Position numbers and translations under genes: made by a program
Notes under the pieces: generated by a model
The model's database searches: none
What the model was told of the DNA's origin: nothing
Seen by the model: only the letters and a program-made list of their open reading frames with translations
Shown: piece by piece, positions 7,270 through 8,561 of the stretch
How positions within the stretch are numbered: position 1 is the stretch's first letter
How the letters are laid out: each line of letters begins with the position of its first letter
NCBI GenBank assembly: GCA_014378285.1
Contig: JACMNZ010000268.1
Span: 1-8,561 of the forward strand
Reading direction: 5' to 3'
DNA length: 8,561 bases
From: Pseudopedobacter sp.
Lineage (GTDB): Bacteria; Bacteroidota; Bacteroidia; Sphingobacteriales; Sphingobacteriaceae

Positions 7270-7345
7270 CTTGATTTTAGTTTAGGTGAGCTGTAGGTTT
7301 ATACGCAGCGAACATATAAATCTATTCAAAAATTTCAACTAATTA

Positions 7346-7386
7346 CAAAAAATAGACTATTTCCAAAAAATGGAATTAGTCTATTT
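7346..7386 (-). terminator. Strong hairpin terminator after the single-domain regulator gene, containing a copy of the palindromic motif
   Basis: AAATAGACTATTTCCA (7350-7365), a five-A loop and TGGAATTAGTCTATTT (7371-7386) form a 16-bp stem with one mismatch. On the - strand the hairpin is followed by a run of six T (starting inside the stem), so it is a good rho-independent terminator for the regulator gene ending at 7464. On the + strand there is no T-run. The inner part, TTTCCAAAAAATGGAAT (7360-7376), is also a near-perfect copy of the TTTCC-N7-GGAAA motif and sits 91-107 nt before the start of the sigma-54 regulator, so the element may serve as both terminator and operator. No -24/-12 promoter is visible between it and that gene. 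Confidence 0.75.
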
Positions 7387-7463
7387 AGATTTACTTCAAA
7401 ATTTAACCTAAAAAATTAAATGATACAGAATGAGTTGATTTATGAAAACTAGAGATTGGATAT

Positions 7464-7862
7464 TTAATCTAATAATTTGGCAAAATTTTCATGTGTGATA
7501 TTATTGATAATTGATTCTACTTCCTTTTCAGAAATATCCTTTTTCAATAAAAAATCAGAAGCGCCTAGTTTAATAGATTTAATTGCAAGTACCACACTTT
7601 CCATTGAAGTAGTAAAAACTACTTGAATATCTGCCGAATAACTTTTAATTCTTTCTAAAACTTCAATACCATCCATATCATCCATTTGATAATCTAAGAA
7701 AACTATCTCGGGCTCATTTTTTATGTATTTCATACATCTTTTCCCACTAGGATAAATTTCAATGTTTTTATATCCTATGTTGTTTAAGATTTGTTGCAAA
7801 CTTGCAGTTAAAAAAGAATCATCGTCTACTAAAAAAATTTTTTTATCAAATACAGTTACCAT
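7464..7862 (-). CDS. Single-domain (CheY-like) response regulator
   Basis: 132 residues, receiver domain only with no output domain. It has the acid pocket D13/D14/D15, acceptor D57 (IVFLD), T84/T85 at the switch position and K107 in SDFLLKKD. As in the sigma-54 regulator, the lysine is not followed by proline, and the two receivers align along most of their length (GVSDYLVKDD against GASDFLLKKD), so they may be related by duplication. Such proteins work as relay intermediates, phosphate sinks or by protein contact. Here the HPt of the FIST-linked kinase is the obvious local donor. The ATG at 7862 directly follows AAAGG (one base spacing), too close to be a good Shine-Dalgarno sequence. A sigma-54-like promoter and a palindrome lie upstream, and a strong terminator downstream, so it is a separate transcript. 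Confidence 0.92.
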   Translation of the reverse strand: MVTVFDKKIFLVDDDSFLTASLQQILNNIGYKNIEIYPSGKRCMKYIKNEPEIVFLDYQMDDMDGIEVLERIKSYSADIQVVFTTSMESVVLAIKSIKLGASDFLLKKDISEKEVESIINNITHENFAKLLD

Positions 7863-7887
7863 CCTTTAAAATATTTAAACGCCTAAA

Positions 7888-7903
7888 AACAATAGCAATG
7901 CCA
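7888..7903 (-). promoter_or_regulatory. Candidate sigma-54 promoter of the single-domain regulator gene
   Basis: The - strand reads TGGCATTGCTATTGTT: TGGCA exact for the -24 element, correct spacing, and TTGTT for the -12 element (consensus TTGCW, so one change at the C). It matches 9 of the 11 fixed positions of TGGCAC-N5-TTGCW. The start of transcription would be near 7877, about 15 nt before the ATG. The change from GC to GT at -12 would be expected to weaken the promoter. Confidence 0.5.
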
Positions 7904-7956
7904 TTTAATTAATACATTGAATATCAATTATTTAAATAAAAATACTGTCTTAATTT

Positions 7957-7973
7957 TTTCCGAAAAATGGAAA
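7957..7973. promoter_or_regulatory. Perfect TTTCC-N7-GGAAA palindrome upstream of the single-domain regulator
   Basis: TTTCCGAAAAATGGAAA is a perfect 5+5 bp inverted repeat with a seven-base centre. It shares all but one base over 16 positions with the copy at 7360-7375 (TTTCCAAAAAATGGAA). It lies 67 bp upstream of the -12 element of the candidate sigma-54 promoter, matching the placement of the sites before the FIST operon (74 bp). Likely an activator binding site for the neighbouring sigma-54 regulator. Confidence 0.5.
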
Positions 7974-8115
7974 GTAATTCCAGAAATTAAATTTTAAAAT
8001 CGTACGATGATAAAATAATTCAGCTAATAGGTTTTACCAAAACTTTAAAGACAAACTTATTTAGAGTAAACAAATCTTTGTTAAATAAACTGGATGGGAG
8101 CATTTGTTTAAGCTC

Positions 8116-8144
8116 TTTTTAATGCTTTTTTGGAGCATTAAAAA
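8116..8144. repeat. 11-bp hairpin in the gap before groEL
   Basis: TTTTTAATGCT (8116-8126) and AGCATTAAAAA (8134-8144) form a perfect 11-bp stem with a seven-base loop. Neither strand has a T-run after the stem, so it is not a standard terminator. The surrounding gap (7863-8275) has no supportable gene; besides the regulatory sites near its left end it contains a 10-bp palindrome ATCGTACGAT (7999-8008), this hairpin, the palindrome at 8152-8171 and the groEL terminator. Confidence 0.4.
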
Positions 8145-8151
8145 AGCGAGT

Positions 8152-8171
8152 GTCCCGATAGCTATCGGGAC
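8152..8171. repeat. 20-bp perfect palindrome, probable dispersed genomic repeat
   Basis: GTCCCGATAGCTATCGGGAC is a perfect palindrome, GC-rich compared with everything around it. From memory, palindromes with the core CCCGATAGCTATCGGG are common intergenic repeats in Bacteroidota genomes. The flanks 8145-8200 (GCGAGT on the left, ACTTGCGGAAGTGAAGAACG on the right) are also less AT-rich than the surroundings and may be part of the same repeat unit. Function unknown. Confidence 0.6.
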
Positions 8172-8216
8172 CAGACTTGCGGAAGTGAAGAACGAATGAC
8201 TGTGCTTTTCCAAATA

Positions 8217-8252
8217 AAAAATCCCTGCTCAAATGAATGAACAGGGATTTTT
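8217..8252 (-). terminator. Terminator of groEL
   Basis: AAAAATCCCTG (8217-8227) pairs with CAGGGATTTTT (8242-8252) around a 14-base loop that could add two further pairs. It begins 24 bp past the groEL stop codon and, read on the - strand, ends in TTTTTT (down to 8216). The symmetrical A and T tracts would let it work in both directions. Confidence 0.8.
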
Positions 8253-8275
8253 GTAAGCTTTATGCTTGGAAAGAA

Positions 8276-8561
8276 TTACATCATTCCGCCCATGCCGCCG
8301 CCGCCCATAGGTGGCATTGATGAAGCTGAACCAGCCTCTTCAGGCTCATCAGCTAACACACATTCTGTGGTTAATAACATGGCTGCAATAGATGCTGCAT
8401 TTTCTAAGGCTACACGAGCAACTTTAGTTGGATCAATTACACCCGCACCAATTAAGTTTTCGTAAACATCTGTACGGGCATTGTATCCGTAATCTGCTTT
8501 ACCTTGTTTTACATTATGAACAACAATTGAACCTTCAATTCCTGCGTTAGCGCAAATTTGA
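8276..8561 (-). CDS. groEL: GroEL 60-kDa chaperonin, C-terminal 94 residues (partial)
   Basis: The frame runs in from the right edge and ends at a TAA (complement of 8276-8278). The visible protein contains the conserved GroEL C-terminal block: ICANAGIEGS near the start, GKADYGYNARTDVYENL, then GVIDPTKVARVALENAASIA, and the Gly/Met tail ending PMGGGGMGGMM. GroEL forms the ATP-driven double-ring folding chamber with GroES in the cytoplasm. The full protein is about 545 residues, so roughly the last sixth is here. The flexible Gly-Gly-Met tail projects into the chamber. It is unrelated in function to the signalling genes and has its own terminator. Position 92 of a typical window-end tail shows no disruption; the gene looks intact where visible. 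Confidence 0.97.
   Translation of the reverse strand, partial: QICANAGIEGSIVVHNVKQGKADYGYNARTDVYENLIGAGVIDPTKVARVALENAASIAAMLLTTECVLADEPEEAGSASSMPPMGGGGMGGMM

Noticed and set aside
7270..7345. Sigma-54 promoter for the activator gene
   Set aside because: A GC is present at about the expected place (7290-7291), but no GG lies ten bases upstream. A weak TTGAAA-N16-TATGTT is the only alternative, and it is not convincing.
8262..8465. 67-codon + strand open frame rich in proline and alanine
   Set aside because: It is the complement of the GroEL C-terminus; the reverse frame is an unmistakable chaperonin match.

Overview
The window looks like chromosome from a member of the Bacteroidota. It is very AT-rich, most starts lack a clear Shine-Dalgarno sequence, the right edge holds a GroEL with a Gly/Met-rich tail, and there is a 20-bp palindrome (GTCCCGATAGCTATCGGGAC) of a kind I recall as common in this phylum. 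The presence of a sigma-54 activator fits cytophaga- or sphingobacteria-like lineages better than those that lack sigma-54. The genus cannot be told from the sequence.

Left part (1-1098, + strand): the C-terminal end of an unknown protein, a 176-residue hypothetical protein with weak resemblance to DUF3885, and a non-coding stretch rich in inverted and direct repeats. This stretch ends in the 3' half of a tRNA-Val(TAC) gene followed by the tRNA's terminator hairpin. The 5' half of the tRNA is absent. This is the usual signature of the distal attachment site of an integrative element, so positions 1 to about 1016 are probably the end of such an element (or its remnant), and sequence from the tRNA terminator onward is host chromosome. 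No integrase lies in the window.

Central part (1187-7973, all - strand): a compact signalling locus. Read in its transcription direction it has (a) a single-domain response regulator; (b) a sigma-54-dependent response regulator with receiver, AAA+ and Fis-type HTH domains; and (c) a two-gene operon, overlapping by 14 nt, of a FIST-domain sensor protein and a soluble 1137-residue hybrid histidine kinase (four PAS domains, HisKA, HATPase, receiver, HPt). The kinase carries a complete His-Asp-His relay, so the two separate regulators, each with an intact acceptor Asp, are the natural fourth-step receivers. FIST plus an adjacent multidomain kinase is the arrangement known from NosP/NahK-type nitric oxide sensing, but the ligand here is not knowable from sequence.

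The most interesting signal is non-coding. A palindromic motif TTTCC-N7-GGAAA, or a close variant, occurs twice upstream of the FIST-kinase operon, once upstream of the sigma-54 regulator gene and once upstream of the single-domain regulator gene. Upstream of FIST and of the single-domain regulator it lies roughly 65-75 bp from sequences resembling -24/-12 sigma-54 promoters. I infer a self-contained, autoregulated sigma-54 circuit in which the local activator drives both its own sensor-kinase operon and a competing or parallel single-domain receiver.

Right part (7974-8561): about 300 bp without a gene, containing two hairpin or palindromic elements and the terminator of groEL, then the last 94 codons of groEL on the - strand, running off the window.
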